A DNA stretch of 64,000 bases from Sulfobacillus sp. (GCA_027343695.1 DAHWKJ010000028.1:1-64000), one strand, 5' to 3'. Positions 48,616-59,904 are shown, counted from the stretch's first letter. Numbers and translations: made by a program. Notes: a model not told the origin generated them from the letters alone.

Positions 48616-48903
48616 GTGAAAAAGGGGCAATGGAGTTTTCAGGAGTGGCTTAAAGTCTTGTCTGCACCGGTACCATGGTCTCGCTCTGCGATTGGCCGGT
48701 TTCGAGTGGCCGGCCTGGTGGTCCTGGTGATGTTGCTCGCCAGTTATTGGTTCTTATGGATTGCAGTGAATGGCAAGATATCTTTGTGGTTGGCGGGACT
48801 CGGCGAGATTTTGGCGTTGCTGGTGATTTTGGGTACGTTTTACTGGGCGTTGGACAAGCGGCGTCGAGACGTTAGGGCGCATCAGAACCCCGAGTCGGAT
48901 TAA
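48616..48903 (+). CDS. Hypothetical two-TM protein
   Basis: Hydrophobic ORF with basic C-terminus; tail-to-tail with 48900 gene. Confidence 0.55.
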   Translation: MKKGQWSFQEWLKVLSAPVPWSRSAIGRFRVAGLVVLVMLLASYWFLWIAVNGKISLWLAGLGEILALLVILGTFYWALDKRRRDVRAHQNPESD

Positions 48904-49415
48904 AGCTGTTTAAAGGATAGATGGGTTAAATGGCTGCCGGTCCGCAGTACCACATATCCCAACGCAATGACCGTACCTGACCACAGCGCCGCGGCCAGTA
49001 GCTCTCTCCCCCAAATGCTTTTTGGGGTCGCAACGGGGACTTCGGGATCGATCGGAGCCGCCTCTCTGAGGGTTTTGCGATGGAATCGTCGACCTACTAA
49101 GACACCAATTCCGACACCGATGGCCAGTAAGATGATTCGTGTCATCCACACGCCATGGGATTGAGTGGCGCTAGCAATCGCATGGGGACTACCCATGATT
49201 AAAGTGTGTTTGAGCTTGGAGATTTCGCGCTGAGCAGACACCATGGTACTTAAGGCTCCGAGGACAAAGGCTCCCCCTAAGAGAGGTACCTGGAGCGCGA
49301 TTATGACTAGCCACCAAGGCCAATGCCAGGGTGGCCATTTTGAAGACCTATTGGCTTTTAGGGTGGGAGACTCGTCATGCTTCTTGGTGGTGCGTAACGG
49401 CGCAACGCGTGGCAT
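48900..49415 (-). CDS. Hypothetical membrane protein
   Basis: Three hydrophobic segments; 171 aa ORF. Confidence 0.55.
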   Translation of the reverse strand: MPRVAPLRTTKKHDESPTLKANRSSKWPPWHWPWWLVIIALQVPLLGGAFVLGALSTMVSAQREISKLKHTLIMGSPHAIASATQSHGVWMTRIILLAIGVGIGVLVGRRFHRKTLREAAPIDPEVPVATPKSIWGRELLAAALWSGTVIALGYVVLRTGSHLTHLSFKQL

Positions 49416-49527
49416 CCAGAACGCCTCCTTTGCCCCATTATACCCACGGGGTCAAGACCTAGACCTGAAAATCCGGTGAAAATCGAGTGTCCATGGAAAT
49501 TGCAGGGACTGCGTAGTGGTCACGTAA

Positions 49528-49572
49528 CCAGGGAGAAGGCCCCGACCAGACAGGCGGGGGCCTTCTCCCTGG
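49528..49572. repeat. 16-bp perfect inverted repeat in a gene-poor region
   Basis: ccagggagaaggcccc ... ggggccttctccctgg; no T tract. Confidence 0.7.
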
Positions 49573-50093
49573 ACACCCGGACGCCCCGGTCACATCAGCA
49601 GGGTTGCTGTTTGGGGCCGAATTGTCAGCTGCCGGAAAGACGACGGGTTGGGCTCTGTTGTTGATACCGGTACAGGTGGTTGCAACCCGCGGCCCGTTAG
49701 CCATGGCCTAGCCTCTCCCGGAACCGGCAGCGGTTACAGAGATTGTGAGCCCCCCAAGACGAAGACATTACTGAGGCGGCGCTGGCGCTGACCATGGCTT
49801 GGAAAGAGCATTTCGGCAAAGGGCTGGGTGAACCCCACACATTCGTCGGCCCATCCCATGGCGCCGTAGTTCCGGATTCGGCCATATTACTCGGATCGGA
49901 ATCTCAGATATTTCCACCAAACTGATGCCAAATAGTGACAAAACTTGCCAGTATATAGATAATATATAGAGGAATAGATGGGATTGATTTATATTTCCGC
50001 TTAAACATTCCTTAACTGGTAACTTAATCTTTGCCCATGGCGTTTGGATCATATAGTCATAGGGTGGTATTTCGAAGAAAGAAGGGTATCTAG

Positions 50094-51794
50094 ATGATCG
50101 CATCAGGTCCACAAGCACCGCAGCGTACACGTCGCACCAAAGGCCGGTCAAAGCTATGGATATTAGTGATAGCCGCCGTGGCCGCGCTGCTAGTGGTCCT
50201 TTGGCGCATGAGCCCTCGGGTTATGCTGCGACCAAGTCAAGTCGGATTAGTCAAGGTTGGCCTAGGAGGGGTCGATGCCCAGGTGTCCCATGCGACGTTT
50301 ACCTACGGTAACCATACGGTGCCGTTATTGTTTCGGGGCAACCGTTTGGAACCCCTATCCATGGTCCCCGCAGGCGCCAGGGGGACCGCCCACTTCGTCG
50401 TCACAGGCCTCCCCATTCTATCGTGGTTGCCCGGAGGGACCGATGTCATTACGGTGCCGGTTGTGGTCCCCGCAGATCCCAAGGTGGCGATCACTCATGT
50501 TAATCGTCTGGTAAGTTCCGACATGGTCGTAGCCTTTCGGTCCCCGGTCGCTAAGGTCACCTACACGGCCTTGGGGAAGACTAAAACTCTCAGTCTGAAC
50601 GATCCCGCCAAAAGTGTAACCCTTCCGTTGGCGGTAGCCCATCCCGGGCAGACGGGAACCGTGTCCGTCAGTGCGAACGCGACACCATGGGAATCTCCGG
50701 GATCGGCGCAAACGGTGTCGTGGACGGCCGTGCCCTATGTGACCGTATCGGCATCTCCGTTAACGGAGATCTCACCGACGGGACAACTCACGGTGTCCTT
50801 TAGTCAATCGCTAAAGAGCGCCGATGTAAAGCAATGGCAGGTAGCACCAGCCACTGCGGGCACCTGGACGAGAATTAACGGGACTACGTACGCATTTACC
50901 CCCACAGGGACATTGGGATTCGGGCCGGGTGCGCTAGTGTCCGTGACCATCCCTGGGGGGGCCGGGGGCCCTGAAGCGAAAACCGGGTCATATTTAGCCC
51001 ATGCGATTAAATTAACTTGGACGACGACTCCGGGGTCGGTATTACGGCTTCAAGAATTGTTGGCCGAAGCCGGGTACTTGCCTGTAAATTGGCTGCCATC
51101 GAGTCCGGCAACTCATGCCGATACCATGGCATATCAAGTGTCGACCATTGGTAACCCCCCTCCTGGAAACTTTCAATGGAAATATCCAAATCTACCTCAA
51201 GCTCTTAAAAATCTTTGGAGCCCGGGACAGATGACGATGATAACGAAAGGCGCGATCATGCAATTTGAGCGGGTCAATGGGCTTAGCGTTGATGGCATAG
51301 CCGGACCTGCGGTGTGGAAGGCCTTGCTTAAAGACCGTATTGCCGGCAAGGTGAGCCCCGATGGCTATACGTACATTTCGGTTACGGAAAGTCTCCCCGA
51401 GACCTTAGAGCTCTGGGTAAATGGCAAACTAGTGTTATCGACCCCGGCTAACACTGGGATCCCGGCTACCCCGACGTATCTGGGTACCTATCCGATTTAT
51501 GAGCGGCTCACATTCCAAATTATGCGCGGGAAAAACCCCAATGGAGTACCTTATGCGGATCCAGTGCACTGGATTAACTACTTTAATGGGGGCGACGCGG
51601 TACATTCCTTTCCCCGAGCCAGTTATGGATTTCCCCAAAGTTTAGGTTGTGTAGAGTTGCCAATCGCGACCGGAGACACCGTGTATCACGCGGTGCATTA
51701 TGGAACTTTGGTCACAGTGAACGCCCCCGGGATTGCGCCAGCTCCAGCTACTGCCTCGACCTCTACCGGTTCGACGAGTACGTCTACGGGCTGA
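50094..51794 (+). CDS. L,D-transpeptidase (YkuD) with N-terminal TM, Ig-like repeats and peptidoglycan-binding domain
   Basis: PGB region FERVNGLSVDGIAGPAVWKALL; catalytic HSFPRASYGFPQSLGCVELP; Ser/Thr/Gly-rich C-terminal tail. Confidence 0.87.
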   Translation: MIASGPQAPQRTRRTKGRSKLWILVIAAVAALLVVLWRMSPRVMLRPSQVGLVKVGLGGVDAQVSHATFTYGNHTVPLLFRGNRLEPLSMVPAGARGTAHFVVTGLPILSWLPGGTDVITVPVVVPADPKVAITHVNRLVSSDMVVAFRSPVAKVTYTALGKTKTLSLNDPAKSVTLPLAVAHPGQTGTVSVSANATPWESPGSAQTVSWTAVPYVTVSASPLTEISPTGQLTVSFSQSLKSADVKQWQVAPATAGTWTRINGTTYAFTPTGTLGFGPGALVSVTIPGGAGGPEAKTGSYLAHAIKLTWTTTPGSVLRLQELLAEAGYLPVNWLPSSPATHADTMAYQVSTIGNPPPGNFQWKYPNLPQALKNLWSPGQMTMITKGAIMQFERVNGLSVDGIAGPAVWKALLKDRIAGKVSPDGYTYISVTESLPETLELWVNGKLVLSTPANTGIPATPTYLGTYPIYERLTFQIMRGKNPNGVPYADPVHWINYFNGGDAVHSFPRASYGFPQSLGCVELPIATGDTVYHAVHYGTLVTVNAPGIAPAPATASTSTGSTSTSTG

Positions 51795-52312
51795 ACCGAG
51801 TTCAGCCCCCGACTATTGTAGTGGCCCATAGGACCATCACGGACCAGAATGGCTCTCCGGTAGAGGCATCTGGTCCGTGGCATTTAACATGAAGTCTGAA
51901 ACTGGTGTGGACTAACTGGCAAGGGTCATTGTCATCGCGATCACTCCATCATTTTTACCACGATGCAAGGTTCGCTGGGAATGGCTTACCACAATTCCCA
52001 TATTCGGTAGTATCGGTCAACCCGTCTCTCCAGTGTTATTTCAAGGTGAAATACTGTCTTAAGCCCCTCATTCATCCATTTCCGATCCAAATTCGGTTTG
52101 CCAACCTCATTGAGATTAGTGTTAAGATAGAAGGGCAAGGATGCCTACAAGTGTCTCCTGCGGCCGATGTAAAAGATTTCTTTCAACTGGGTTGCTCGCA
52201 ATTTTGGCATCCAAATATCCCGTAATCTTGGAGGGACATTAACCTAGGACGAGGATCTTCTTCGCACGACGATCTTTGGCGGGAAGGCTCCCTCGAAAGA
52301 TTTGTCTCGGTG

Positions 52313-53632
52313 TTAGGCCCGAAAAGCGTCGGAATCAAGGAGAAGCCCCATTAATTCCGCAAGACTCTGCAGAACCTGCAGGCGCGACTCGGTCCAATGG
52401 CCGGAATTCAAGTAGTCGGCGACCAGGATCCCCCACACCGGTCTACCGATGGGCATCGCGGCCAGAGATTCCGGAACCGGGAAAGACTGACCCCAACGCT
52501 CTCCAAGGATGGCAGGGAGTTGGGAGAAGTGTTGGACTACTTTCGGCTTGCCTTGATAATAGCATTGGCGCATCAGTGAGGGCATTTCCATGGGCACTTC
52601 GTGCCGGAGGTTTTGACCCCGGCTGGCGAACGGGACGAATCCCGTGGCATTCGCTACATAAAGAGTGAGGGAGTACGGGTGTAAGACCTTATAAAGGGTG
52701 GTCAAAATCAGGTTCAATTGTTCTTTGGGGGTGACGAGTCCCGTACCCAAGTGTTCCATGAGCGAGGCAAATTGAGATCGGAATGGATCGACATCGGCAC
52801 CCAGTCCTTCCGGTAATACGACTTGGGTCCGAATCGCAGCCACATCACTGGCTAAACCGGGATCCGGCAAAGATCGCGCCTCCCAGGCGGTGGGACGCGA
52901 AAAGTAAAACCCCTGACCAATGTCGACACCTAAAGTCATACAAGTGACCATTTCATCATAGGTTTCAATTCCTTCTGCAATGAGGGAAAACCCCAAATAT
53001 TTCGCGATGTGTTCCACCGAGGAGATTAATTTGCGCTTAATGGGAGATTGGTCACAACCATCGATAAGACCGCGGTCGATCTTGACATAATTGGGCCGCA
53101 CTGTGACCAGTTTTTGTAGTCCGGAATAGCCTGACCCAAAGTCGTCTAAGGCAATCGAACCTCCGAGGTTCTGGTAATCATGGACGTAGGGTTCCATAAC
53201 TTCCCCGCTCCAATTCCCACGTTCGGTAATTTCAACCACTACGTGGCGGTCTACCCGGGGAAAAAGGTGTTGTTGCACCGAAGGGTCCTTGAGCGAATCG
53301 GGATGCAAGTTGATGAAGATTGGTACTGTAAGATCCATGTCGTGCGCGACTTCCATCGCGCGGCCCACGATGAGGCGATCCAAATCGACCGCGAATCCTA
53401 GCCCCGTGGCGGTTTCAAAAAATTCTTCCACCGGAAGAAGTTGTCCGGTGAGGGTGGCAGGGCGGCTAAGGACTTCGTACCCGACGACCTGACCGCTCGA
53501 TAGAGAAACCAACGATTGAAATGCCACTGAAAAATTCGGTTCGTGTTGAAACCACTCTGCTACTAACGCCTGACTTAGGGGTTGATTCGCGTCCATGCGC
53601 CGACTCCCACTCGTAAAGTTCCCAAGATCCAT
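52313..53632 (-). CDS. EAL-domain c-di-GMP phosphodiesterase with C-terminal GAF-like domain
   Basis: GYEVLSRP (EVL variant), INLHPDSL, EITERG, IALDDFGSGYSGL, KIDRGLI, AEGIET, GQGFYFSRP. Confidence 0.88.
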   Translation of the reverse strand: MDLGNFTSGSRRMDANQPLSQALVAEWFQHEPNFSVAFQSLVSLSSGQVVGYEVLSRPATLTGQLLPVEEFFETATGLGFAVDLDRLIVGRAMEVAHDMDLTVPIFINLHPDSLKDPSVQQHLFPRVDRHVVVEITERGNWSGEVMEPYVHDYQNLGGSIALDDFGSGYSGLQKLVTVRPNYVKIDRGLIDGCDQSPIKRKLISSVEHIAKYLGFSLIAEGIETYDEMVTCMTLGVDIGQGFYFSRPTAWEARSLPDPGLASDVAAIRTQVVLPEGLGADVDPFRSQFASLMEHLGTGLVTPKEQLNLILTTLYKVLHPYSLTLYVANATGFVPFASRGQNLRHEVPMEMPSLMRQCYYQGKPKVVQHFSQLPAILGERWGQSFPVPESLAAMPIGRPVWGILVADYLNSGHWTESRLQVLQSLAELMGLLLDSDAFRA

Positions 53633-53815
53633 CTGGGGTAGAAATTCCCTGCATATTGTGGCAAACTCAGGGACTGTCTGTCCATTATTAGAGACCTATT
53701 AGGACGGCAGAGGCAAAAAATCAACGGACTAAGTTCAGCGAGGAAAGTACATGGTAGATTGTTGCCGAGGGCCATGCGTCACGGTATTGTGGTATTGTGA
53801 GGGTTCGGACCGATC

Positions 53816-55033
53816 GTGCCGGATGCGACACGTATTAGGCCAGCGGTCACAAAAGATCTGAACCGGAAGGGAAGTGTAGATATCAAGGCCGCATATAAGG
53901 GTCCCAAGTGGTGGGACGGTCACGAGCCATCCATTATCGATATCATGCCCAACGCGTTGCAGTTGCTAGGAGGCGACATCGCTTCGGTACGCGGGCTCCC
54001 CACTTGGGCTACCAGGAATACTGCGCAGCAAATCGTGGTCTGGCTAATCGACGGGTTTGGATACCACCAAATTCAAGAAGCCTTAAATCGTCAACTGATG
54101 CCTCATCTCGACCAAATTCTAAAAACCCGAAAGGGTCATCTCGAGTCGATGATGACGGTCTTTCCTTCGATGACACCGGTGGCATTAGCCAGTTTGATGA
54201 CGGGATCCTTTCCCGAACAACACGGGATTGTGGGGCAAGTCGTTCAAGTGGATCATCAGTCCGTCGATGTGATCGCGGGACCCCTCCCGAACTCGCTGAG
54301 GCTCGAGAGTCCGGGTGTTGCGGAATTGGCACGGCATTCGGGGATTCCCTACCGGGTTGTGATTGAGAATCGACTGCGCCATGGGGCTTTAACCACTCTC
54401 TTACACCAAGATGCCGACCGGATTGATACCTTCGTGGTGGCTTCTGGCCTGCCGGTAATAGTCAACCAAGCCTTAGATCAAGAACAGACGGGAATAATTT
54501 ACGTGTATTGGTCGGGACCCGACTCGATCAATCATGCACGAGGGGCCTACGGTCCCGAGTGGGTGGCCGAGGTGAAGTGGCTTGACCAGTGCCTTTATCA
54601 GTTGGTGTCGCAGACGCGTCCGGGAAGTTGGCTCTGGATTACGGCCGACCATGGGCACATCCCACTGGCGGGGGCTCTACCGTATGCCGAGCTGAGGGAA
54701 CACTGGAAAGGCTTACCCGAGCTGCCTCCCATGGTGGGAACCGGGGTCTCCCTCGACGTGGATAACGTCGAGGCCTTTAAGACATTCTTGGCGGAATGGT
54801 CTTCCGTGCCGGTAGCAGTGGTGAGGGTCAGCGAGTTGTGGCGAGCAGGATTTTTCGGGCCGAGTATGGACTTCCGTTTTCAAAACCGCCTAGGGTCCCA
54901 CGTCCTCATGCCACCATCGGGTTGGTACTGGCAGTTAAACCAGGAAAAGCTTTTGAAATGGAGTCATGGCGGACACCGTCCTGAAGAAATGACGATTCCG
55001 TGGATAGAAATAGATTTAGGGGGTTCTAAATGA
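53816..55033 (+). CDS. Alkaline phosphatase superfamily (type I phosphodiesterase/nucleotide pyrophosphatase-like)
   Basis: VVWLIDGFGYHQI...MTVFPSMTPVALASLMTGSFPEQHGIVGQ...ITADHGHIP. Confidence 0.82.
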   Translation: MPDATRIRPAVTKDLNRKGSVDIKAAYKGPKWWDGHEPSIIDIMPNALQLLGGDIASVRGLPTWATRNTAQQIVVWLIDGFGYHQIQEALNRQLMPHLDQILKTRKGHLESMMTVFPSMTPVALASLMTGSFPEQHGIVGQVVQVDHQSVDVIAGPLPNSLRLESPGVAELARHSGIPYRVVIENRLRHGALTTLLHQDADRIDTFVVASGLPVIVNQALDQEQTGIIYVYWSGPDSINHARGAYGPEWVAEVKWLDQCLYQLVSQTRPGSWLWITADHGHIPLAGALPYAELREHWKGLPELPPMVGTGVSLDVDNVEAFKTFLAEWSSVPVAVVRVSELWRAGFFGPSMDFRFQNRLGSHVLMPPSGWYWQLNQEKLLKWSHGGHRPEEMTIPWIEIDLGGSK

Positions 55034-55626
55034 CAATCGAAACCTTATTTTTAGATATCGGTGGGGTTATATTGGACCCCGATAAGAGATTTTGGAGTCG
55101 TTTGGAGGCCGAACACGGTATACCGAGCGGAGCTGAGGAACTGTTCTATGGCGAAGAAGGACCTTGGCATGCCTGCAAGACGGGACAAATAACCTATGAG
55201 GATTATGTGCTCCAGATGGCCAATCGGCTGGGTATGGAGCATAGTGTCCTAGCGGCACTGCGCGCCGAATTAGAATGGGTGGTGATCGAACCCATGGTGG
55301 AATGGGTTCGCCGGGTAAAAGCGACCTATGGGCCATTGATCGTGGCGTTGAGCAATGCAGATACTACGTTGGAGGAACGCTTAGAAACTTTGCACCTTAC
55401 CAACTTATTTGACGCGGTGATAAATTCGGCACGGGTCGGCTTGGCCAAGCCGGACCCGGAGATTTATCGGCTGGCTTTGACTTATACCCAATCGCCTCCT
55501 GGTGCCTGTCTCTTTGTGGATGACCGGGAACGTAATATGCCACCTGCGCAGGCTCTAGGTATCCACACCGTGGTATATCGGGGGTTTGAAAACTTTTCGC
55601 AAGCAGTGAATCCATATTTCGCGTAG
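55030..55626 (+). CDS. HAD family hydrolase
   Basis: ETLFLDIGGVILDPD...LSNADTTLEERL...GLAKPDPEIYRLAL...CLFVDDRERN. Confidence 0.9.
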   Translation: MTIETLFLDIGGVILDPDKRFWSRLEAEHGIPSGAEELFYGEEGPWHACKTGQITYEDYVLQMANRLGMEHSVLAALRAELEWVVIEPMVEWVRRVKATYGPLIVALSNADTTLEERLETLHLTNLFDAVINSARVGLAKPDPEIYRLALTYTQSPPGACLFVDDRERNMPPAQALGIHTVVYRGFENFSQAVNPYFA

Positions 55627-55642
55627 GGTAGGGTGAATTCTG

Positions 55643-56008
55643 ATGGCGCGCGTAAGAGATGATCACGATGCGGTGTTTATTGAATTGAGCTGGCCCGACA
55701 AAGTCCTGGCTCTATCGGGTTCACTGCGGATTCCTTACGCGCACATCGCCGGAATTCACACGGATCCTGTGCCTCGAACCTGGTATCGGGGGATGCGGAT
55801 TGGTACCAACTTACCTGGCATTAAGGTGGCAGGGACTTTCGTTAACAGCGAAGGAATCATGTTCTACGATTTTAGAGATCCCAATCGCTGCCTGACGTTC
55901 ATCCTAACTCACGAACGATACACCAAGGTTGTGGTGGAAGTGGACCCCGAACAGGATCCCAACGGACTGTGTCTCGCCATCCGGAAACGACTTTTAACAA
56001 AATTCTAA
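55643..56008 (+). CDS. Hypothetical protein, PH-like beta-rich
   Basis: 121 aa ORF directly downstream of HAD gene, LRIPYAHIAGIHTDPVPRTWYRGMRIGTNLPGI. Confidence 0.6.
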   Translation: MARVRDDHDAVFIELSWPDKVLALSGSLRIPYAHIAGIHTDPVPRTWYRGMRIGTNLPGIKVAGTFVNSEGIMFYDFRDPNRCLTFILTHERYTKVVVEVDPEQDPNGLCLAIRKRLLTKF

Positions 56009-56050
56009 CCCCAGGCCATGTCGTGTTTCGCCTGGGGTTAGAATTTTTTA
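56001..56050. terminator. 16-bp perfect hairpin terminator between convergent genes
   Basis: aattctaaccccaggc ... gcctggggttagaatt followed by ttttt. Confidence 0.85.
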
Positions 56051-56081
56051 TAGCGGTTCTTACCCGTGGTGGAGCTGTGGC

Positions 56082-57206
56082 TTACGGGTTGAAGTAACCG
56101 GCACCATAGTACGTGTTGGCGTAAAACGTGCTGTTAAGGTTGGACACCATTACCGTTTGTCCGGGTGCTGGTGCTTCGACAAAGGCTTGGCTATAACCTA
56201 GTGCCGGATACGAGCCGATGTAAATGCCAACATGTGATGCACCGGGGCCGTTGGCACTAAAGAATACCAAATCCCCAGGTTGCAACTGCGACTTGGCAAT
56301 TTTAATCGAAGCGGAGTATTGGGCGTAACTCGTCCGCGGAATACTAACTCCGTTTCTGCCCAACACATATTGGACGAGGCCGGAACAGTCAAATCCTGCG
56401 GGGGAAGTACCGCCCCAAACATACGGATCACCAAGATACGAGAGCGCAGTCCGGGCTACCGCTTGACCAAAGCTCACGGGAGCACTCGCAACCGGAGTCG
56501 ACGCCGTCGCGCTACCGCCGACAGGAATCGAGAGCACTTCACCCACTTGGAGTACATTAGGGTTGCTCAGATGATTGGCCGCTGCGAGGGTCTGCCAGGA
56601 CAATCCAAATTGGGAGGCAATTTGCCCCAATGTGTTGCCGGCTTGGACGGTATAGCTTGAGCTTGCACCAGACGTGGAAACAGGGCTACTCGAGGGGGCC
56701 GACGATGATGCCGTATTGGAGCCACCGATCACCCGTAGCACTTGTCCTACTTGTAGGGCGTTGGGGTTAGCGAGATGGTTAATCGCGACCAAGGCGCTCA
56801 CCGTGGTGTGGAATTGAGCCGCAATGCCGCTTAAGGTATTGCCTGATTGCACCGTGTAGCTTCCGTAGTTTGTTGTGAACGTAGGGCTGGCCACAGAGCT
56901 TGCAGACTGATTGGAAGTGTTTCCGCCGAGGGTTATCACTTCGCCAACCTGGATCAGGTTGGGGTTCGCCAGATGATTCAGCGACACTAGTGCCGCGACC
57001 GTCGTCTGAAACTGAGCTGCAATACCGCCTAAAGTATTTCCCGGTTGGACCGTATAGGTCCCAGCACTCGATAAAAATTTCACGCTGGTTCCCGCTGACG
57101 CGGATTTTAGTACTGCCGGTCGCGGGTGAGCAGGTTGACTTACCGAGGCCGCAACGAAAAATCCTAATGCGGCGGTAGCCAACAGGGTTGAAGGTCGTAT
57201 TGACAT
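56082..57206 (-). CDS. Cell-wall hydrolase with three LysM domains and NlpC/P60 (C40) domain
   Basis: Three YTVQxGNTLxxIAxQF...NxxxLQVGxVL repeats; GTSPAGFDCSGLVQYVLGRNGVSIPRTSYAQ. Confidence 0.93.
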   Translation of the reverse strand: MSIRPSTLLATAALGFFVAASVSQPAHPRPAVLKSASAGTSVKFLSSAGTYTVQPGNTLGGIAAQFQTTVAALVSLNHLANPNLIQVGEVITLGGNTSNQSASSVASPTFTTNYGSYTVQSGNTLSGIAAQFHTTVSALVAINHLANPNALQVGQVLRVIGGSNTASSSAPSSSPVSTSGASSSYTVQAGNTLGQIASQFGLSWQTLAAANHLSNPNVLQVGEVLSIPVGGSATASTPVASAPVSFGQAVARTALSYLGDPYVWGGTSPAGFDCSGLVQYVLGRNGVSIPRTSYAQYSASIKIAKSQLQPGDLVFFSANGPGASHVGIYIGSYPALGYSQAFVEAPAPGQTVMVSNLNSTFYANTYYGAGYFNP

Positions 57207-57620
57207 TAAGTGTAAAAGGCTCCCTTCCTTCCATTATTGCCTTCGAGGTTAGTTGTGAGGTTCGGGCTGGAGGCGCCCTACGCAAGTTTGCGATTCACCA
57301 AAAGCATTTACGCTTTTTATTCCCCCGTACGTTTTCGTTAAAAAACGATTCGGCTTTGAAGGAGTCAACGTTACACTACTCGACAATAATCGATACGTCA
57401 TGGCTGAAATTGTCGCAAGAGGAATTATTTTCCGCGCTGGAACGTATTGAGAGCCTCCAATCTGCAAAATTCGCAGTAATTCACGTATGTGGATTTAATT
57501 GGATGGATCGATTAGCTGAAAGAATGGCAAATAGAACTTTACAGGAAGATCCGTAATCCCATATAATTCGTGAGGTGTGAATTGTTAACGTGATGTAAAC
57601 AAATGGGGAGGCTAGGGGAG

Positions 57621-58079
57621 ATGCAGGAAATTTCAGAAGAGGCGCGGCTCACGATGCGTGCCTTTTTGGATGTCATCGCATTGGCGGAGCCAATGATTGC
57701 TGAACTCTGGCGTTCGCATCAGCTGACTCTCGGGCATGTTCAGGCGCTGAGGTTTTTGAAACTGCAATCGGAACTTGCGGGGGATTTAGCGAAAAAAATG
57801 CATGTAGCGCCCGCGTCGCTGACTCGGGTACTTGAACGCTTGGAACAGAGAAAATTTATCACGCGAGCCATCGACCCGACCGATCGGCGGCGAATTGTAG
57901 TGACGATTACTCCGGAAGGGCTCGACGTCTTAGCCGGAATAAAACCATGGTTTGCGAGTCCAGTATTCGCGGCAATTCAAGCCTTGGATACGCAGTCCTC
58001 AACTACCGTGCGCCAAGGACTGAAAATCTTGGCGGACCAAGTCGATGGCATGGTGCGGGAAAATCAGCGGTGCTTATAG
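57621..58079 (+). CDS. MarR family transcriptional regulator
   Basis: LGHVQALRFLKLQSELAGDLAKKMHVAPASLTRVLERLEQRKFITRAIDPTDRRRIVVTITPEG; start 57603 or 57621. Confidence 0.9.
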   Translation: MQEISEEARLTMRAFLDVIALAEPMIAELWRSHQLTLGHVQALRFLKLQSELAGDLAKKMHVAPASLTRVLERLEQRKFITRAIDPTDRRRIVVTITPEGLDVLAGIKPWFASPVFAAIQALDTQSSTTVRQGLKILADQVDGMVRENQRCL

Positions 58080-58091
58080 CTGGGAAAGGAA

Positions 58092-59870
58092 GTGGGGTTA
58101 TTGGCGAAAGTAGATTTAGGTAGCCATTATAAATGGATAGCGCTATCAAACACGACCTTGGGCGTCCTAATGGCGTCCATTAATGGAACCATATTGATTA
58201 TTTCCTTACCGGCTATTTTTCGGGGTATCCAGATCAATCCATTGGCAACCGGCCAGACAAGTCTCTTATTGTGGATTTTGATGGGGTTTAATGTGGCGAC
58301 GACAATTCTCCTGGTCTCGTTTGGAAGAATTTCGGATAGTTACGGTCGCGTGAAGTTATACAATATGGGGTTCTTGGTGTTTACAATCGGATCTATCCTA
58401 TTGTACTTTACCCCGAGTGTGGGCACCGCCGGGGAGTGGGAACTGATTATCTTCCGATTTGTGCAGGGGATTGGCGGAGCATTTCTGTTTGCCAATAGTG
58501 CCGCTATTTTGACCGATGCGTTTCCCGTTAATGAACGAGGTTTTGCGTTGGGGTTGAATCAAATTGCCGCTATTGCGGGAGGGGTTTTAGGTTTGATCGT
58601 GGGCGGTATCTTGTCCACCATTGACTGGCGTCTGATTTTTTTGGTCAACGTGCCCATTGGGCTATTTGGTACGGTTTGGGCCTACATTGCCCTTAAGGAG
58701 ACTGCGGAGCGCCGGCCAAGCCGTCTGGACTGGTGGGGTAATCTCTCATTTGCGATCGGTCTATTGGGGGTGATGTTGGGGTTAACTTATAGTATTACGC
58801 CCTATGGCACACATCCGATGGGATGGACTAGTCCGTTTGTCATCACGAGCTTAGTGGTCGGCGTCTTCCTCTTGCTAGCCTTCCTTGTGATTGAGCGTTA
58901 TGTGAAGGACCCCATGTTCAAGCTCGGATTGTTTAAAAATCGAGCTTTTGCGATTGGGAATATCAGCATGCTGTTGGCGGCCGTAGCGCGGGGTGGACTG
59001 TCCTTTATGCTAATCATCTGGCTGCAGGGAATCTGGCTGCCGCTCCATGGAGTCTCATTTGCCAATACACCCTTACGGGCGGGTATTGACACTATCCCGC
59101 AGATGATTGGCTTTCTGGTGGCGGGTCCCATTAGCGGACGGTTATCCGACAAGTGGGGAGCCCGCGGCTTTGCCACTGTCGGGATGATTGTCGCAGCAGG
59201 CGGATTTTTCCTATTGAATACGCTCCCGGCTGATTTCTCCTACTTTCCGTTTGCTATGTGGATATTTGTTGTGGGTGTCGGGCAGGGACTTTTTGCTTCG
59301 CCGAACACCTCGGCCATTATGAGTGCAGTACCCGCGCGGTATCGAGGGGCGGCGTCCGGTATGCGGGCAACCTTTATGAATGCGGGTACCATGTTGAGCA
59401 TGGGCATTTTCTTTTCCATGATCATCGCGTCTTTGGCTTCTAACCTACCGGGAGCGATGGTGCATGGGCTTAGCCGATTTGCCTTGCCGCACAGCATGGT
59501 GTTGAGTTTGAGCCACCTACCGCCGATGGCCGTATTGTTCGCGTCGCTATTGGGATATAACCCGTTGGCGCATTTGATTCCCAGTACGATCCTAGCGCAC
59601 TTACCGGCGTCACAAAGCCGATTAATGTTGTCACCAAGGTTTTTTCCCACGCTGATTGCTCACGCCTTTATGAAGTCGCTTCAGGTCGTCTTCTTGTTTT
59701 CCGCAGCCTTATCGTTGGTGGCCGCGATCTTGTCGGTATTTCGTGGACAACGGTATATTTATGACGACTCCCAAGAAGGGAATGAGGATCCTCTGAAGAC
59801 AGTTGGCGGGGGTTCCACAGATCGTGCCGAGCAAACGTCCGTAGCCGGATTGCGAGACAGTCGCACCTAG
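58092..59870 (+). CDS. MFS (DHA2-type, 14-TM) efflux transporter
   Basis: [18 protein letters not shown]...[17 protein letters not shown]...; directly after MarR gene. Confidence 0.9.
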   Translation: MGLLAKVDLGSHYKWIALSNTTLGVLMASINGTILIISLPAIFRGIQINPLATGQTSLLLWILMGFNVATTILLVSFGRISDSYGRVKLYNMGFLVFTIGSILLYFTPSVGTAGEWELIIFRFVQGIGGAFLFANSAAILTDAFPVNERGFALGLNQIAAIAGGVLGLIVGGILSTIDWRLIFLVNVPIGLFGTVWAYIALKETAERRPSRLDWWGNLSFAIGLLGVMLGLTYSITPYGTHPMGWTSPFVITSLVVGVFLLLAFLVIERYVKDPMFKLGLFKNRAFAIGNISMLLAAVARGGLSFMLIIWLQGIWLPLHGVSFANTPLRAGIDTIPQMIGFLVAGPISGRLSDKWGARGFATVGMIVAAGGFFLLNTLPADFSYFPFAMWIFVVGVGQGLFASPNTSAIMSAVPARYRGAASGMRATFMNAGTMLSMGIFFSMIIASLASNLPGAMVHGLSRFALPHSMVLSLSHLPPMAVLFASLLGYNPLAHLIPSTILAHLPASQSRLMLSPRFFPTLIAHAFMKSLQVVFLFSAALSLVAAILSVFRGQRYIYDDSQEGNEDPLKTVGGGSTDRAEQTSVAGLRDSRT

Positions 59871-59904
59871 GAAGGCCTATTCTGCCTTGCGTGGTATCTG
59901 AGAG

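Noticed and set aside
51905-52225. 106-aa ORF downstream of the L,D-transpeptidase
   Set aside because: No SD, no motif, atypical composition; likely non-coding.
57188-57556. 122-aa plus-strand ORF divergent from the LysM/C40 gene
   Set aside because: Overlaps the start of the C40 gene and its promoter region, no SD, no recognisable motif.
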